DNA of 64,000 nt from Candidatus Poribacteria bacterium (GTDB lineage Bacteria > Poribacteria > WGA-4E > WGA-3G): positions 1 to 64,000 of the forward strand of contig JAPOQK010000106.1 in the NCBI GenBank assembly GCA_026710795.1. The letters are read 5' to 3'. Each line of letters starts with the position of its first letter. The stretch's first letter is position 1. The translations under genes and the position numbers were made by a program. The notes beneath the pieces are model-generated. The model worked only from the letters and a program-made list of their open reading frames with translations, searched no databases and had not been told where the DNA came from. Below, piece by piece: positions 43,064 through 53,468 of the stretch.

Positions 43064-45433
43064 TTACTGGAACTTCAAAGGAACGTCTAATGTTGCTGGG
43101 AACGAACACTCTGTCTCATTACAAGGTTGATAGTCAAGTTTTAATATGATTGTTGAGTCTTCGTTAATCGTAGTATTTGGTTTCTGTTTGAGTTGAATAG
43201 AAATCGTAAATGTCTTTTCATATACGTTTACGGGATCTGGACTAAACTCGAAATGCACCGATTTACCTTTGGGATATTGGACATCGGAAACCACAACTGG
43301 CGCGTCATCTGCAACAGCGATAGTCGTTGGAATTAGGTTGTCCTGACCTGCTGGATTAGCGTTGATGTGCCAACCAGTAGCTATTTTTACCTGCATCTCC
43401 ACTTCAATATGATTATCATTGATCGGTTTTATGATTTTTGCTGTTGCTGTTACAAGTGATTGTGTTGGGTTGCTATTACCTATATCTTCAAGCGGAGAGT
43501 TTGGGAGAATAGATACGTCAAGTTCCGACTTGCCTTTCGGTGTTGAAATATCACCTTTTTCATCTAAATTAAGATAACCATTGAGTGCATATAGCATGTG
43601 CATGAAAGATGACGGTGTTTCTTCCATAGATCTTGTAAAGCTGCGCAATGTCTTTTCTACATAATCTCGGTAACTTGCATCAAGCATTAATAGATTATTA
43701 ACTGCCACTGCGTTACCTGAAGGCACAGCAGAATCGTGTGGTTTTTTGGTGCGAACAATCAACTGTTTTGCATCTGCTTTTGTATAAAAGAAAGCTCCGT
43801 TTTTTGTATCCCAAAAGAGATCTATCATCTTATCGGTTAATGTCTTCGCTGATTCCAACCAACGTCCTTCGCCAGTCGCACTGTGCAATCCTATCAGACC
43901 ACGCACAAAAAATGCATAATCATCAAGATATCCATCATAACTTGCAACATCAGCAGTATATGTATGCCACAATTCTCCATTCTGCTTTGTTAAAGTATCA
44001 AGAATAAACTGGGCTGCATTGGACGCTGCGGTCAGATACTTTTCATCACCTAACACCTCATACCCATAAGCAAGGGCATCTATCATCAAGCCGTTCCAAC
44101 TGACAATAATCTTTGTATCAAGCAGTGGATACTCACGTTTTGAACGCGCAGTCAAAAGTGTATCTCTTGAAGATTTTAGTGATGGTAATAATGCTTCCGA
44201 TTCTGATCCATTTAGCACAAACAACACATTCTTTCCCTCAAAATTTGGTCCTTTATCCACACCGTATACAGCATTGAACTGTTCTACATCTTTCTTAGAT
44301 ACAACTTTCTTTATTTCATCCTCAGTCCAAACGTAATATTTTCCTTCCTCAGCGTCTGTTTCCGCATCTAATGCTGCATAGAAACCACCCTCAGGTGATG
44401 TCATCTCACGCGCTACAAAACTGAATATCTCCTCAGCAACGCGTCGATACTGCGGTTTTTCTGTCATCTGATATGCTTGAAGATAAATCTTTGCCAATTG
44501 TGCATTGTCGTACAACATTTTCTCAAAGTGAGGAACAAGCCACTTCGCGTCAACAGAATATCTATGGAATCCGCCACCGATTTGGTCATACATTCCACCA
44601 TAAGCCATCATATCTAAAGTGTGGGTTATCATTTTTAGAAGTGATTCGTCGGATGTGTATTTATACTCCCTAAGCAGAAATTCCAGATTTGCCGGACTTG
44701 GAAATTTGGGTGCAGTCCCAAATCCACCATAAGCATTACTATAGGTCGTTTTCAAATGCGCGACACCATCATCAATAAGTGAACGTTTGATTTCTGTTGT
44801 AGTAAGAGATGTGAACGCTTTGTTAGTTACCGTATCTATAATGTTGGTGATATTGTTTGCTGTTTCAATTACCTCTGCTTCACGGGTGGTCCAAGCCTCA
44901 TGAACAGCAAACAGAATTGTAGGAAAGCCAGGTCTATTTGGCATATCTGTAGGAGGAAAATATGTACCAGCAAAGAATGGTTTCAAATCCGGAGTAAGGA
45001 ATACAGAGTTGGGCCATCCACCACGTTTTAGCAATATTTGCGTTGCAGTCATATAAATTTCGTCAAGATCCGGACGTTCCTCCCTGTCAATTTTTATGTT
45101 GATATAGTCCTTATTCATCTGTGCTGCGATCTCAGGATTTGAAAAAACTTCTCGTTCCATTACATGACACCAGTAGCATGTAGAATATCCTACTGACAGA
45201 AAAATTATCTTGTTCTCTTTCTTGGCACGATCCAATGCTTCATCTCCCCACGGATACCATTCTACTGGGTTGTGTGCATGTAGCAGGAGATAGGGACTGG
45301 TTTCATTGATAAGTCTATTTGTCCACTTCCAAGTACCGTCTGGATTTTTTAGTGTGCTTTCATCTGCATTCCCCAGACAGGTGATACTTAACAAAATTAG
45401 GCATAAAAGAATGTTTCGTATTATATTCTTCAT
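43064..45433 (-). CDS. DUF255/YyaL-type thioredoxin-domain protein with C-terminal DsbD-N-like domain
   Basis: 789 aa from the ATG at 45433, which starts at the signal peptide ([19 protein letters not shown]) one base after the stop of the Uma2 gene. The N-terminal thioredoxin-like part ([33 protein letters not shown]) keeps the C-x-x-C pair. The middle is the (alpha/alpha)6 part of the SSP411/spermatogenesis-associated-20 family. The last 130 residues ([20 protein letters not shown] and the final strands) resemble the DsbD N-terminal or corrector domain. The combination points to an exported thiol-redox protein. Confidence 0.85.
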   Translation of the reverse strand: MKNIIRNILLCLILLSITCLGNADESTLKNPDGTWKWTNRLINETSPYLLLHAHNPVEWYPWGDEALDRAKKENKIIFLSVGYSTCYWCHVMEREVFSNPEIAAQMNKDYINIKIDREERPDLDEIYMTATQILLKRGGWPNSVFLTPDLKPFFAGTYFPPTDMPNRPGFPTILFAVHEAWTTREAEVIETANNITNIIDTVTNKAFTSLTTTEIKRSLIDDGVAHLKTTYSNAYGGFGTAPKFPSPANLEFLLREYKYTSDESLLKMITHTLDMMAYGGMYDQIGGGFHRYSVDAKWLVPHFEKMLYDNAQLAKIYLQAYQMTEKPQYRRVAEEIFSFVAREMTSPEGGFYAALDAETDAEEGKYYVWTEDEIKKVVSKKDVEQFNAVYGVDKGPNFEGKNVLFVLNGSESEALLPSLKSSRDTLLTARSKREYPLLDTKIIVSWNGLMIDALAYGYEVLGDEKYLTAASNAAQFILDTLTKQNGELWHTYTADVASYDGYLDDYAFFVRGLIGLHSATGEGRWLESAKTLTDKMIDLFWDTKNGAFFYTKADAKQLIVRTKKPHDSAVPSGNAVAVNNLLMLDASYRDYVEKTLRSFTRSMEETPSSFMHMLYALNGYLNLDEKGDISTPKGKSELDVSILPNSPLEDIGNSNPTQSLVTATAKIIKPINDNHIEVEMQVKIATGWHINANPAGQDNLIPTTIAVADDAPVVVSDVQYPKGKSVHFEFSPDPVNVYEKTFTISIQLKQKPNTTINEDSTIILKLDYQPCNETECSFPATLDVPLKFQ

Positions 45434-45434
45434 A

Positions 45435-46037
45435 TTAATTATCTTTACTTTCAGGAAATTTGACACGTTCATATATTTCATGCAGTGGTAATTCACACTG
45501 GATAGAAGCAATCGGAAGAACATCATCAAGTTCACGAAAGGAAGTATAACCCCATTCATCCTGTTTACGGAGATACCTTTCAACATAGACCCTGTCTTGT
45601 GAAACAAGGATGTATTCTTTCAAGGATTCAAGTTGTTGGTAGTGCCATAGTTTTTCACCTCTATCATAAGCCTCAGTGCTGGGAGAGAGCACCTCTACGA
45701 TAACTATAGGGTTGAGGAGTGTGTCAAAAACATCGTCTTCAAAACGTGGTTCATCACAAACGACACCGACATCAGGATAAAAATAGGAATTTGTTAATTG
45801 AATACTAATACGCATGTCGTTAGCGAATACTGCACATCCAGTTCCTTTCAAGAGCGCGCGTAGTTCACCTGACAAATTATTAGTAATCAGATTATGCGAA
45901 AAACTTGCACCAGCCATAGCAACTATTTTTCCGTTGACGTACTCACTTCTGACTGTATCAGCATCAGGTATTGCTTTTCGTTCTAATGTTATATATTCTT
46001 CTGGACTTAGGTATGTTTGAACTGCACTAATTGCCAT
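45435..46037 (-). CDS. Uma2-family (DUF820) endonuclease-like protein
   Basis: 200 aa. Diagnostic segments: [70 protein letters not shown] and [20 protein letters not shown]. The family has a PD-(D/E)XK-like core (P-D-V and V-E-V-L-S) and is widely multiplied in cyanobacteria and Poribacteria, with unclear role. A near-perfect promoter (46068-46096) and GGAGAA before the ATG are visible. The DUF255 gene begins immediately after its stop. Confidence 0.88.
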   Translation of the reverse strand: MAISAVQTYLSPEEYITLERKAIPDADTVRSEYVNGKIVAMAGASFSHNLITNNLSGELRALLKGTGCAVFANDMRISIQLTNSYFYPDVGVVCDEPRFEDDVFDTLLNPIVIVEVLSPSTEAYDRGEKLWHYQQLESLKEYILVSQDRVYVERYLRKQDEWGYTSFRELDDVLPIASIQCELPLHEIYERVKFPESKDN

Positions 46038-46067
46038 TATTTCTCCATTTGTGTATTTTGATTTTTC

Positions 46068-46096
46068 ATTATAACGCAGGGATGTGAATATGTCAA
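46068..46096 (-). promoter_or_regulatory. Consensus promoter of the Uma2-DUF255 operon
   Basis: Minus strand: TTGACA (46096-46091), 17 nt, TATAAT (46073-46068). The start near 46061 gives a short leader to the ATG at 46037. Confidence 0.8.
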
Positions 46097-46235
46097 GATT
46101 ATTGGGTAAATCGCACAGAACCCTTCAGTTATCACAATATTAATCCTTCCTCTGTAGGAGCGATTTTCTGGTTGCGATCTTTACGACAAATACCTATGTA
46201 TTGAAGAAAACCGATTGAATTTGTGTCATATTTAT

Positions 46236-46312
46236 GTGACGTTTTGCACGTCACTGTGACGTTTTGAATCCAGTCAGAATAAGGAATGTGACGCGATTTC
46301 CGCTTTTTTTTT
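46236..46312 (-). repeat. 77-bp repeat, left copy of an inverted pair (partner at 57213-57290)
   Basis: Read on the minus strand it runs from an A-tract through GCGTCACATTCCTTATTCTG to GTGACGTGCAAAACGTCAC. The copy at 57213-57290 is nearly the same in the plus orientation. Both contain GTGACG/CGTCAC hairpins. The region 46038-47350 has no convincing gene; besides this it holds a degraded TGTAGGAGCGA-type repeat (46153-46190), a GTGCGGTT hairpin (46644-46662), and a decayed GTAGGTCGG-type copy near 46810. Confidence 0.65.
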
Positions 46313-46437
46313 CTCCATTTTGGTTCTATTTTATTTAACATATAAGTGTAAATTTAAAAAATACACCTGTTTTGGTGGAATCAATGCACTTGAACATAAT
46401 TGTCTCATCTATAATCTGAAAATAATATGTAATACTA

Positions 46438-46467
46438 ATTATAACATAAGAAAATAGTGGATGTCAA
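46438..46467 (-). promoter_or_regulatory. Promoter-like sequence pointing outward through the left 77-bp repeat
   Basis: Minus strand: TTGACA (46467-46462), 18 nt, TATAAT (46443-46438). Its -35 context, TTGACATCCAC, is shared with the plus-strand promoter at 56983-57011 that points through the right-hand repeat copy. Confidence 0.55.
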
Positions 46468-46643
46468 GTTAAAATATGCTTTTATGTTATTTTATGTATA
46501 TTTAATGCGTGTTTTTTTAGTGCGAAAACTTTACACACCCGGGTAAGTCGTAGGTTATTTGGTTTTTGGTATTTTTATAGTAAAATTCGTAATTACTTAT
46601 ACACTTTGGTAGATTCGGTTTCCTAACCGGACATGTGTAAATA

Positions 46644-46662
46644 GTGCGGTTAGAAACCGCAC
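46644..46662. repeat. GTGCGGTT/AACCGCAC hairpin repeat
   Basis: A perfect 8-bp stem with a 3-nt loop, preceded by a partial TTCGGTTTCCTAACCG copy 40 bp to the left and followed by CTACTAGG. A short palindromic intergenic repeat. Confidence 0.5.
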
Positions 46663-47350
46663 CTACTAGGGAGTGTGAACATATTTTGGATTTCACTATA
46701 ATTATTACCTATGATGGCTTAGGCTTGTTGCGTTTTTGGGTTTGGTAACAATATGTTTTATGTATATTTAGGTTAGTTATGTGGTTAATGTGGGATTTTG
46801 CGGTTATTCAGCAGTCTGTAGGTTTGAACGAACATAGCGAACTTTGACATAAGTAACTCAATGGAATCATACATGTAGAAGATCCTTTGATCGTTCATAT
46901 CTACGCTTGTCATGTCGTGTGTTGCAATCAATCCTTGACCTATGATTAAAACCCCTTTCGTAAGCATCAACAGAAAATTATTAAAACTAATTAAACCTAA
47001 TAAACCGTAAGTGTAAAAGATTGATTCCAAAGTATAGTAGTTCGTGAAAAATTTTAGCTATACCGGACATAATCCAAATGTTCCTCAGTAAACACTGATA
47101 TATGTGCAGTTAGAATTGAACATTGTGATAAAAACATTATACAATGATCAAATATAAGCTGGAAATTCACATCGGAATATGCTGTACTTAATTTCACTGT
47201 TTTAGAACATGATTATAGAAAAGAAAGATTTTCAAATATCTTTTTTAGAACGTCATTTTAGCAATCCTCAATACTCATTAGGACTAATTCTATATTACCA
47301 CAAAATATCCAATCTGTTAGAAAACCAATATTATTAGAGGAATTTCCATT

Positions 47351-50300
47351 ATGAATAGAAGAATCCAACTCCCAGCTGTAATTGTAATTTATGAAAAGCA
47401 AAGAAAAAACATAATTCAACAGATGATCCAACCTGAAACCCAATTGGAAGTAAGCATTGAAAATTACAAAAAGAATCGTATAGAAGGACACATCCTTAGA
47501 CCAATTAACAGTCGTAAAGAACAAATACTACTTATATATAATAAAACTAAATCTGTTGATGGTTTCAATAAAATTCTACAGATAAAGCAAGATGATTTAC
47601 TTGGCAACTCTAACGATTTCATCGATTTATCAGAGAGGAAATGGATTAAACATCCAAAAATTCCAAAACGAACTATCAACTACAAAAACCGTGTACAGAA
47701 AGTTCTTGACTCTTGGCAAGATACATTTTCATACAAGTCAGAAGACAGAGATAAAGATATAAAAGGGCTGCGTCCGCCTCAAATTGGTGCTGTGCATGCA
47801 GCACATACGCATTGGACTGTTTCTAACGAGGCAGGTACAATAGTTATGCCGACTGGTACAGGCAAGACAGAAACTATGCTTTCCATTCTTGTTTCAAAAC
47901 AGTGTGAGAAATTACTTGTTGTCGTTCCAACTGATGTTCTTAGAACACAAATTGCTAATAAATTCCTAACACTTGGTATCCTAAAAGACTTTAATATTGT
48001 ATCAACTAGGGGACTTTATCCAATTGTAGGTATATTACAACATAGGCCAAAAAACTGTGATGATGTTGATTATTTCTTTGAAAAGTGCAATGTGATTGTA
48101 ACGACAATGCAAATTACCGGACAATGCGGTATTGATGTTCAAGAACGTATGGCTAACCATTGTCCATACCTGTTTATTGATGAGGCACATCATATTTCTG
48201 CGAAAACATGGAAGGAATTTAAGCAGAAGTTTTCTGAGAGAAGAATACTCCAGTTTACAGCCACCCCTTTTAGGAATGACAAACAGCCCGTTGATGGTGA
48301 TATTATATATAATTATCCTTTAAAGATTGCCCAAGAGGAAGGATATTTCAAACCTATCCATTTCACACCAGTTCGGGAATATACAAAGGTTGATGAAGCA
48401 ATTGCCAATATGGCAGTCAAACAACTTCGTGAAGATCTGAAAAAATATGACCACATAATTATGGCACGTGTAGGAAGAATAGAAAAAGCCAAAGAAGTTT
48501 TGTCCATATATGCTAAGTTTGCAGAATTCAATCCAGTCCTAATTCATTCGGGTATAAAATTAACTAAAAGAAATGAGATACGAGAAAGAATAATCAACAA
48601 AGAATCAAGGATTGTTGTTTGCGTTGATATGTTTGGTGAGGGATTTGATTTACCGGAAATGAAAATTGCTGCTTTACACGATATTAGAAAGAGTCTTGCC
48701 GTTACACTCCAACTCGCTGGAAGGTTTACTCGTACTGGGGAAAAATTAGGTAATGCAACTTTCATTGCGAATATCACAGACGTTAAAGTAAAAGACAAAC
48801 TTGAGAAACTATATTATAACAATTCTGATTGGAACGTTTTGTTGAGGGATGCTAGTGAAGAAATCATACAAGAGAAGATTGATTTGCATGAATTTATCAA
48901 TGGGTTTCAGGATTCATTATCAGACATTACATTGAAAAGAATTCGACCAGCAATGAGTACCGTTATATATAAGACAACGTGCAAGAATTGGAAACCTGAA
49001 AATTACAAAAAAGGAATATACGGTTCAGAATCTTATGAGAGGATTGAGCATGCAATTAATAATCAAAAACGGACTTTGGTTATTGTTACTGGTAAAAAAA
49101 TACCAGTTGACTGGGCACAATCAATAGACATATATAATTGGCATTGGGAATTATATATACTATTTTGGGACAAGAGTCAAAACCTATTGTTCATTCATAC
49201 TTCCGATAAAAATGGCTATTATGAAAAATTGGCGAAAGCTATCTGTGATGAAGTTGAACTGATAAAGGGAGGTCCTGTGTTTCGCTGTTTCGCTGGAATC
49301 AATCATTTAAAACTACAAAATGTTGGACTCATAGAACTACTTGGAAGGTTAATCCGTTATACAATGAGGGCTGGTGTAGATATTGAACCAGGATTGACTC
49401 AAATACAGAGGCAACGTGCTTCAAAGTCGAATATTTTTGGATTCGGGTTCGAAAATGGATATAGAACATCTATTGGTTGTTCCTACAAAGGAAGAATATG
49501 GTCGCGAAAGAAAACTAATCTCAATAGTCTGAGAAAATGGTGTAGTAATATAGGACAAAAAGTTTTAGATGATACGATAGATCCAGACGAAGTTCTGAAA
49601 GGCACTTTAGTTCCAAGAATTATTTCACAAAAACCCGATAAGATGCCGATTGGTATAGAATGGCCGGAGAAAATTATCAAAGAAGACGAGACAACTTTTA
49701 GTTTTTTAGTTGATAATAAAGAATTACATCTATACCAAACTGATATAATAATAATTGACCCTTCAGTAAATGGAGATATTAAATTTGCCCTTTTATCAGA
49801 AAATGCAAAAATTGAGTTACAACTGATTGTTTCTAAGAATAATTTCAAATTTGCTGTAATTGGAAATAAGAAAGTCATGGTTAGAAAAAATGCATACTCC
49901 GTTGATATAATTGAGTTTTTTTATAATGATCCACCCAAAATATGGTTTGTTGATGGATCACTTTTAGAAGGTAATATTTATACAGAATTGAATAAAGAGT
50001 ATGATCCTTACCTGCAAGAAGATATTCAGACTTGGAACTGGAAAGGAATAAAAATTAAGAAAGAATCTCAAGGTAAAATCAAACAGAACGATTCAATACA
50101 ATACAAGGCTATTGAGGAGTTAAAAAAGAAAAAATATGATATAATTTTCGATGATGATGGTCCAGGTGAAGCAGCAGATATAATCTGTGTCCGTGATTGT
50201 AAAAAGTCAATAAATGTTGAGTTTTATCATTGCAAGTTTTCCTTGGAAGAAACTCCAGGAGCTAGAATCGCAGATTTTTATACTGTTTGTGGTCAGGCAC

Positions 50301-50596
50301 AGAAAAGTATAAATTGGAAAGAGAAACCTACAGAATTATTTGACCATTTGCTTAGACGAGATGCTATATGGAATGAGGAAAATGGCATAAGTCGTATTGA
50401 GGTAGGCACTCCAGAAGAACTATTGAAGTTTAAGGAAATGACTAGAGAAGTTCCTATTGAATTGAGCATTTTCATTATTCAACCAGGTCTATCAAGATCA
50501 AAAGCAACCAATGATATACTGAGGTTATTAAGTGTTACTGATAATTATTTGAGGGGGACCTACCAGTTAGATTTTGGTGTAATCGCTAGTAATTAA
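47351..50596 (+). CDS. Superfamily 2 helicase fused to a nuclease-like C-terminus (defence candidate)
   Basis: 1081 aa. An N-terminal region of about 140 residues of unknown fold precedes a DEAD/DEAH-type helicase: Walker A MPTGTGKTE (about residue 165), LFIDEAHHI (about 275), QFTATPFRND (about 302), motif V ICVDMFGEGFDLPEM-like and motif VI QLAGRFTRTG (about 455). After a long middle region the C-terminus has EAADIICVRDCKKSINVEFY, then HCKF and a conserved ARIADFYTVCGQAQKS segment; this looks like a PD-(D/E)XK or related nuclease. Large stand-alone helicase-nuclease proteins of this type are candidates for anti-phage defence. GAGG lies 10 nt before the ATG. The gene converges on the metal operon with 16 bp between them and is AT-rich. 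Confidence 0.7.
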   Translation: MNRRIQLPAVIVIYEKQRKNIIQQMIQPETQLEVSIENYKKNRIEGHILRPINSRKEQILLIYNKTKSVDGFNKILQIKQDDLLGNSNDFIDLSERKWIKHPKIPKRTINYKNRVQKVLDSWQDTFSYKSEDRDKDIKGLRPPQIGAVHAAHTHWTVSNEAGTIVMPTGTGKTETMLSILVSKQCEKLLVVVPTDVLRTQIANKFLTLGILKDFNIVSTRGLYPIVGILQHRPKNCDDVDYFFEKCNVIVTTMQITGQCGIDVQERMANHCPYLFIDEAHHISAKTWKEFKQKFSERRILQFTATPFRNDKQPVDGDIIYNYPLKIAQEEGYFKPIHFTPVREYTKVDEAIANMAVKQLREDLKKYDHIIMARVGRIEKAKEVLSIYAKFAEFNPVLIHSGIKLTKRNEIRERIINKESRIVVCVDMFGEGFDLPEMKIAALHDIRKSLAVTLQLAGRFTRTGEKLGNATFIANITDVKVKDKLEKLYYNNSDWNVLLRDASEEIIQEKIDLHEFINGFQDSLSDITLKRIRPAMSTVIYKTTCKNWKPENYKKGIYGSESYERIEHAINNQKRTLVIVTGKKIPVDWAQSIDIYNWHWELYILFWDKSQNLLFIHTSDKNGYYEKLAKAICDEVELIKGGPVFRCFAGINHLKLQNVGLIELLGRLIRYTMRAGVDIEPGLTQIQRQRASKSNIFGFGFENGYRTSIGCSYKGRIWSRKKTNLNSLRKWCSNIGQKVLDDTIDPDEVLKGTLVPRIISQKPDKMPIGIEWPEKIIKEDETTFSFLVDNKELHLYQTDIIIIDPSVNGDIKFALLSENAKIELQLIVSKNNFKFAVIGNKKVMVRKNAYSVDIIEFFYNDPPKIWFVDGSLLEGNIYTELNKEYDPYLQEDIQTWNWKGIKIKKESQGKIKQNDSIQYKAIEELKKKKYDIIFDDDGPGEAADIICVRDCKKSINVEFYHCKFSLEETPGARIADFYTVCGQAQKSINWKEKPTELFDHLLRRDAIWNEENGISRIEVGTPEELLKFKEMTREVPIELSIFIIQPGLSRSKATNDILRLLSVTDNYLRGTYQLDFGVIASN

Positions 50597-50612
50597 CATG
50601 TAATTATATCTG

Positions 50613-51722
50613 TTATTGCACAAGTGCTTTCTGTGCAATGGTGCGTCCTCTATCTGTGAGGGTAAGTTGGGCTGCCTTTTGGGAAACATATCGGTTGTTT
50701 AGCGCATATTTTACAACCTGCGATGCAAATGTTGGTTCCCATTGGAGATGTTCGTGCAGGTGCGCGATCTCCGATTCAGTATGTGCTTCTGGAAGTCCTT
50801 CGTGATTAAAGAGATGAATCACGAGCATCGTCTGGGCAAACTCCCACTTCTGACGGATGTGTCTACGTGCAATTGCAAGAAGTCCACGATTTGGCACTAA
50901 AATAAAAATAAAGGCAAAAACAAGAAGTGTAACAGTCGCTATTAAACCTGCTATAGACACATCCAACACGTAAGCAATCATATAACCAATAACTGCGTTC
51001 ACACATCCTATTACGACACTGAGGATAAGCATACGTGGGAGACTGTCGGTCATGAGATATGCTGTAGCAGGAGGACCAGCGATGAGTGCAACAACCAAAA
51101 TTGAACCAACCGCATCAAATGCGCCTACTGTTGTCATTGAAACTAACGTCATCAATCCGTAATGAATAATAGCAGGTGTGAATCCTAATGTCGTAGCTAA
51201 ACTCGTGTCAAAAGTGATTAATTTTAATTCTTTGTAGAAAATTATTATAAATATAAGGTTCAAAATCAGCAAACCACTCATAACATAAAGAGATGTAGGA
51301 CCTATATCATAGCCAAACACTTTTAAACGATTAAGCGGGGCATAAGCAAGTTCACCAAGCAGGACTGCATCTATATCCAGATGGACACTACTGGCGTGCT
51401 TTGAAATGAGAATAACACCAATACTGAAAAGTGCAGGAAAAGTCAATCCGATCGCAGCATCCTCTTTTACAAGTTTCGTTTTCTGCAACAACTCAACGAA
51501 GACAACGGTGAGTACACCAGTCGCACCAGCAGCAAGAATCAATAACGGTGATGAAAGACTATGTGTAAGGAAAAAGGCGAGAACAATACCCGGAAGTATT
51601 GCGTGACTAATCGCGTCGCTCATCAAGGTCATACGACGTAGTACCAAAAATACACCCGGCAAAGCACAAGCAGATGCAGTCGCAACAGCGATAAGTATAA
51701 TGTCAAGATTTAGATTTGGCAT
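50613..51722 (-). CDS. Metal ABC transporter permease with C-terminal winged-helix domain (TroD/MntD-like)
   Basis: 369 aa. The first 285 residues form the ABC-3 membrane permease (RRMTLMSDAISHAILPGIVL, VVALIAGPPATAYLMTD, eight to nine membrane helices). Residues about 290-369 are a cytosolic winged-helix segment (QTMLVIHLFNHEGLP, YVSQKAAQLTLTDRGRTIA) resembling the DNA-binding part of DtxR/MntR-type regulators. This fusion is known for some TroD-like permeases; it may sense metal or act as a tether rather than bind DNA. Last gene of the operon. Confidence 0.85.
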   Translation of the reverse strand: MPNLNLDIILIAVATASACALPGVFLVLRRMTLMSDAISHAILPGIVLAFFLTHSLSSPLLILAAGATGVLTVVFVELLQKTKLVKEDAAIGLTFPALFSIGVILISKHASSVHLDIDAVLLGELAYAPLNRLKVFGYDIGPTSLYVMSGLLILNLIFIIIFYKELKLITFDTSLATTLGFTPAIIHYGLMTLVSMTTVGAFDAVGSILVVALIAGPPATAYLMTDSLPRMLILSVVIGCVNAVIGYMIAYVLDVSIAGLIATVTLLVFAFIFILVPNRGLLAIARRHIRQKWEFAQTMLVIHLFNHEGLPEAHTESEIAHLHEHLQWEPTFASQVVKYALNNRYVSQKAAQLTLTDRGRTIAQKALVQ

Positions 51723-51727
51723 CGATT

Positions 51728-52666
51728 CTACTTGCTTTCCTTCTGAGGATTTTTCAATAAACGACTCACAGCAAGTTTTAGACTACGCCTATTTCGGAGT
51801 TGCCTAATTCCATCAAATATTATCCCTCGTTTAGGTGCAAATGCAATCGAAATTCCTACAAATAAGGTGGCACAAAGTATAATCATTGGTCCAGTAGGCA
51901 GACCAGTTGTACTACTACTGATAATTGTTCCACTCACACCAGCAAATGCACCGAATCCAGCAGAGAATAACACCATCAAGTTAAGCTTGTTTGTCCATTG
52001 ACGCGCAGCAACTGCGGGAGCAACTAACATAGCACTCATAAGCACTGCCCCCACCGCTTGTAGACCAAGAACTATTGCAATTACCAGTAGGCTCGTCAGC
52101 AAAATATCAAGTAAACGGATTGGAAATCCAAGAGATGCAGCAAATCCTTCATCAAAAATAAGCAGCTTCAACTCTTTCCATAAGATAACCATGATTATAA
52201 TTGCCAATCCACCGAGAATGCCGATTGTTAGGACATCACGTTCCAAAATTGTCGCTGCTTGTCCAAAGATAAAGGTATCTAAACCAGCTTGATTTGCATT
52301 TCCTGTGCGTTGTATCAGTGAAAACAACACTAATCCGAACCCAAAAAAAGTAGATAGAATAAGGGCAAGTGCACTATCATATTTGATACGGGAGAGTCTT
52401 ACGATGCTTAATATAACGAGGGCACCTAACCATCCTGCGACTGCAGCACCAAGAATCAGTATCAATGGTGTCTTGCTACCTGTCAAAATAAATGCAAGTG
52501 CTATACCGGGTAATGCGGCATGCGAAATAGCATCTCCAAGTAGACTTTGTCGTCTTAATACAGCATAAGTACCAAGTGCACCACTAACTGTTCCAAGCAG
52601 TGCAGCACCCAATGCAACAACTATTAATGTATAATCAATGTGGGTAAGGAAGAGAAAATTAGCCAT
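51728..52666 (-). CDS. Metal ABC transporter permease (TroC/MntC-like)
   Basis: 312 aa ABC-3 family permease: RRQSLLGDAISHAALPGIAL is the conserved cytoplasmic-loop signature and MSAMLVAPAVAARQWTNKL is the second. About eight membrane helices. Together with the permease 5 bp downstream it forms the heterodimeric channel for Mn2+, Zn2+ or Fe2+. The last 25 residues are basic. Which metal is moved cannot be decided from sequence. Confidence 0.88.
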   Translation of the reverse strand: MANFLFLTHIDYTLIVVALGAALLGTVSGALGTYAVLRRQSLLGDAISHAALPGIALAFILTGSKTPLILILGAAVAGWLGALVILSIVRLSRIKYDSALALILSTFFGFGLVLFSLIQRTGNANQAGLDTFIFGQAATILERDVLTIGILGGLAIIIMVILWKELKLLIFDEGFAASLGFPIRLLDILLTSLLVIAIVLGLQAVGAVLMSAMLVAPAVAARQWTNKLNLMVLFSAGFGAFAGVSGTIISSSTTGLPTGPMIILCATLFVGISIAFAPKRGIIFDGIRQLRNRRSLKLAVSRLLKNPQKESK

Positions 52667-52723
52667 AATGTCTTTGATGGTATATGCATGTAAATTGTTG
52701 TATACAGATAGTATCTACACAAT

Positions 52724-53467
52724 TTATCTGTTTTTAATGAATGCAATACGTCCACCGTAAGTCTCACGTAAATTTTCAGTAGTGAATGTGTCCTCAACAG
52801 GACCGCTGGCAATTCTACGAATGTTCAATAGTGTTACCCAATCAAAATAATCGGTAACAGTTTGCAAGTCATGGTGTACGACGACAACCGTTTTGCCGTT
52901 TTCACGAAGTTCTTGAAGTAATGAGACAATTGCGCGTTCGGTGGTAGCATCAACACCTTGGAATGGTTCATCCATCAGATATATTGTTGCATCTTGCACA
53001 AGTGCACGGGCAAGAAAGATACGTTGCTGTTGACCACCAGAGAGTTGACTGATCTGTCGTGTAGTATAATTCTCCATGCCAACTTTTTCAAGGGCATGCA
53101 AGGCGAGTTCGCGATCACGTTTTTTAGGTCGCTTGATCCATCCAAGTGCACCATATCTTCCCATCATAACCACATCAAGCACATTTGTCGGAAAATCCCA
53201 GTCAACGCTGCCACGTTGGGGAACGTATCCTACAATACGTCGTTGTGTAACATAAGGTTTATTGTATATTAGCACATTGCCAGCGGCTGGACGGACTAAC
53301 CCTAAAATTGCCTTAATTAGTGTTGTTTTTCCTGCACCATTTGGACCTACAATTGCTAACAGCACACCCGGGGGTACATCAAGGTCTATATCCCATAATA
53401 CAGGTGTCTCCTGATATGCAACGGTCAAATCGGTTACTTCAATGGCTTTTGAATTAAGTGCTTGCAT
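52724..53467 (-). CDS. Metal ABC transporter ATP-binding protein (TroB/MntB/ZnuC-like)
   Basis: 247 aa from the ATG at 53467, one base after the stop of the substrate-binding gene and 8 nt after GAGGA; an in-frame start at 53497 would overlap that gene. Motifs: Walker A GPNGAGKT, signature [15 protein letters not shown], Walker [13 protein letters not shown], switch His in [11 protein letters not shown]. It energises import of a divalent metal. Third structural gene of the operon. Confidence 0.92.
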   Translation of the reverse strand: MQALNSKAIEVTDLTVAYQETPVLWDIDLDVPPGVLLAIVGPNGAGKTTLIKAILGLVRPAAGNVLIYNKPYVTQRRIVGYVPQRGSVDWDFPTNVLDVVMMGRYGALGWIKRPKKRDRELALHALEKVGMENYTTRQISQLSGGQQQRIFLARALVQDATIYLMDEPFQGVDATTERAIVSLLQELRENGKTVVVVHHDLQTVTDYFDWVTLLNIRRIASGPVEDTFTTENLRETYGGRIAFIKNR

Positions 53468-53468
53468 T

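Noticed and set aside
43064-45607. Longer N-terminus (58 more residues) for the DUF255 protein
   Set aside because: It would overlap the Uma2 gene, and the signal peptide starts at 45433.
46132-46341. 69-codon frame on the minus strand containing the left 77-bp repeat
   Set aside because: Its sequence is the translated repeat; the right-hand copy is interrupted by a stop in the same frame, so coding is not conserved.
46785-47030. 81-codon frame on the minus strand in the intergenic region
   Set aside because: No ribosome binding site, it runs into a decayed GTAGGTCGG-type repeat, and it shows no family features.
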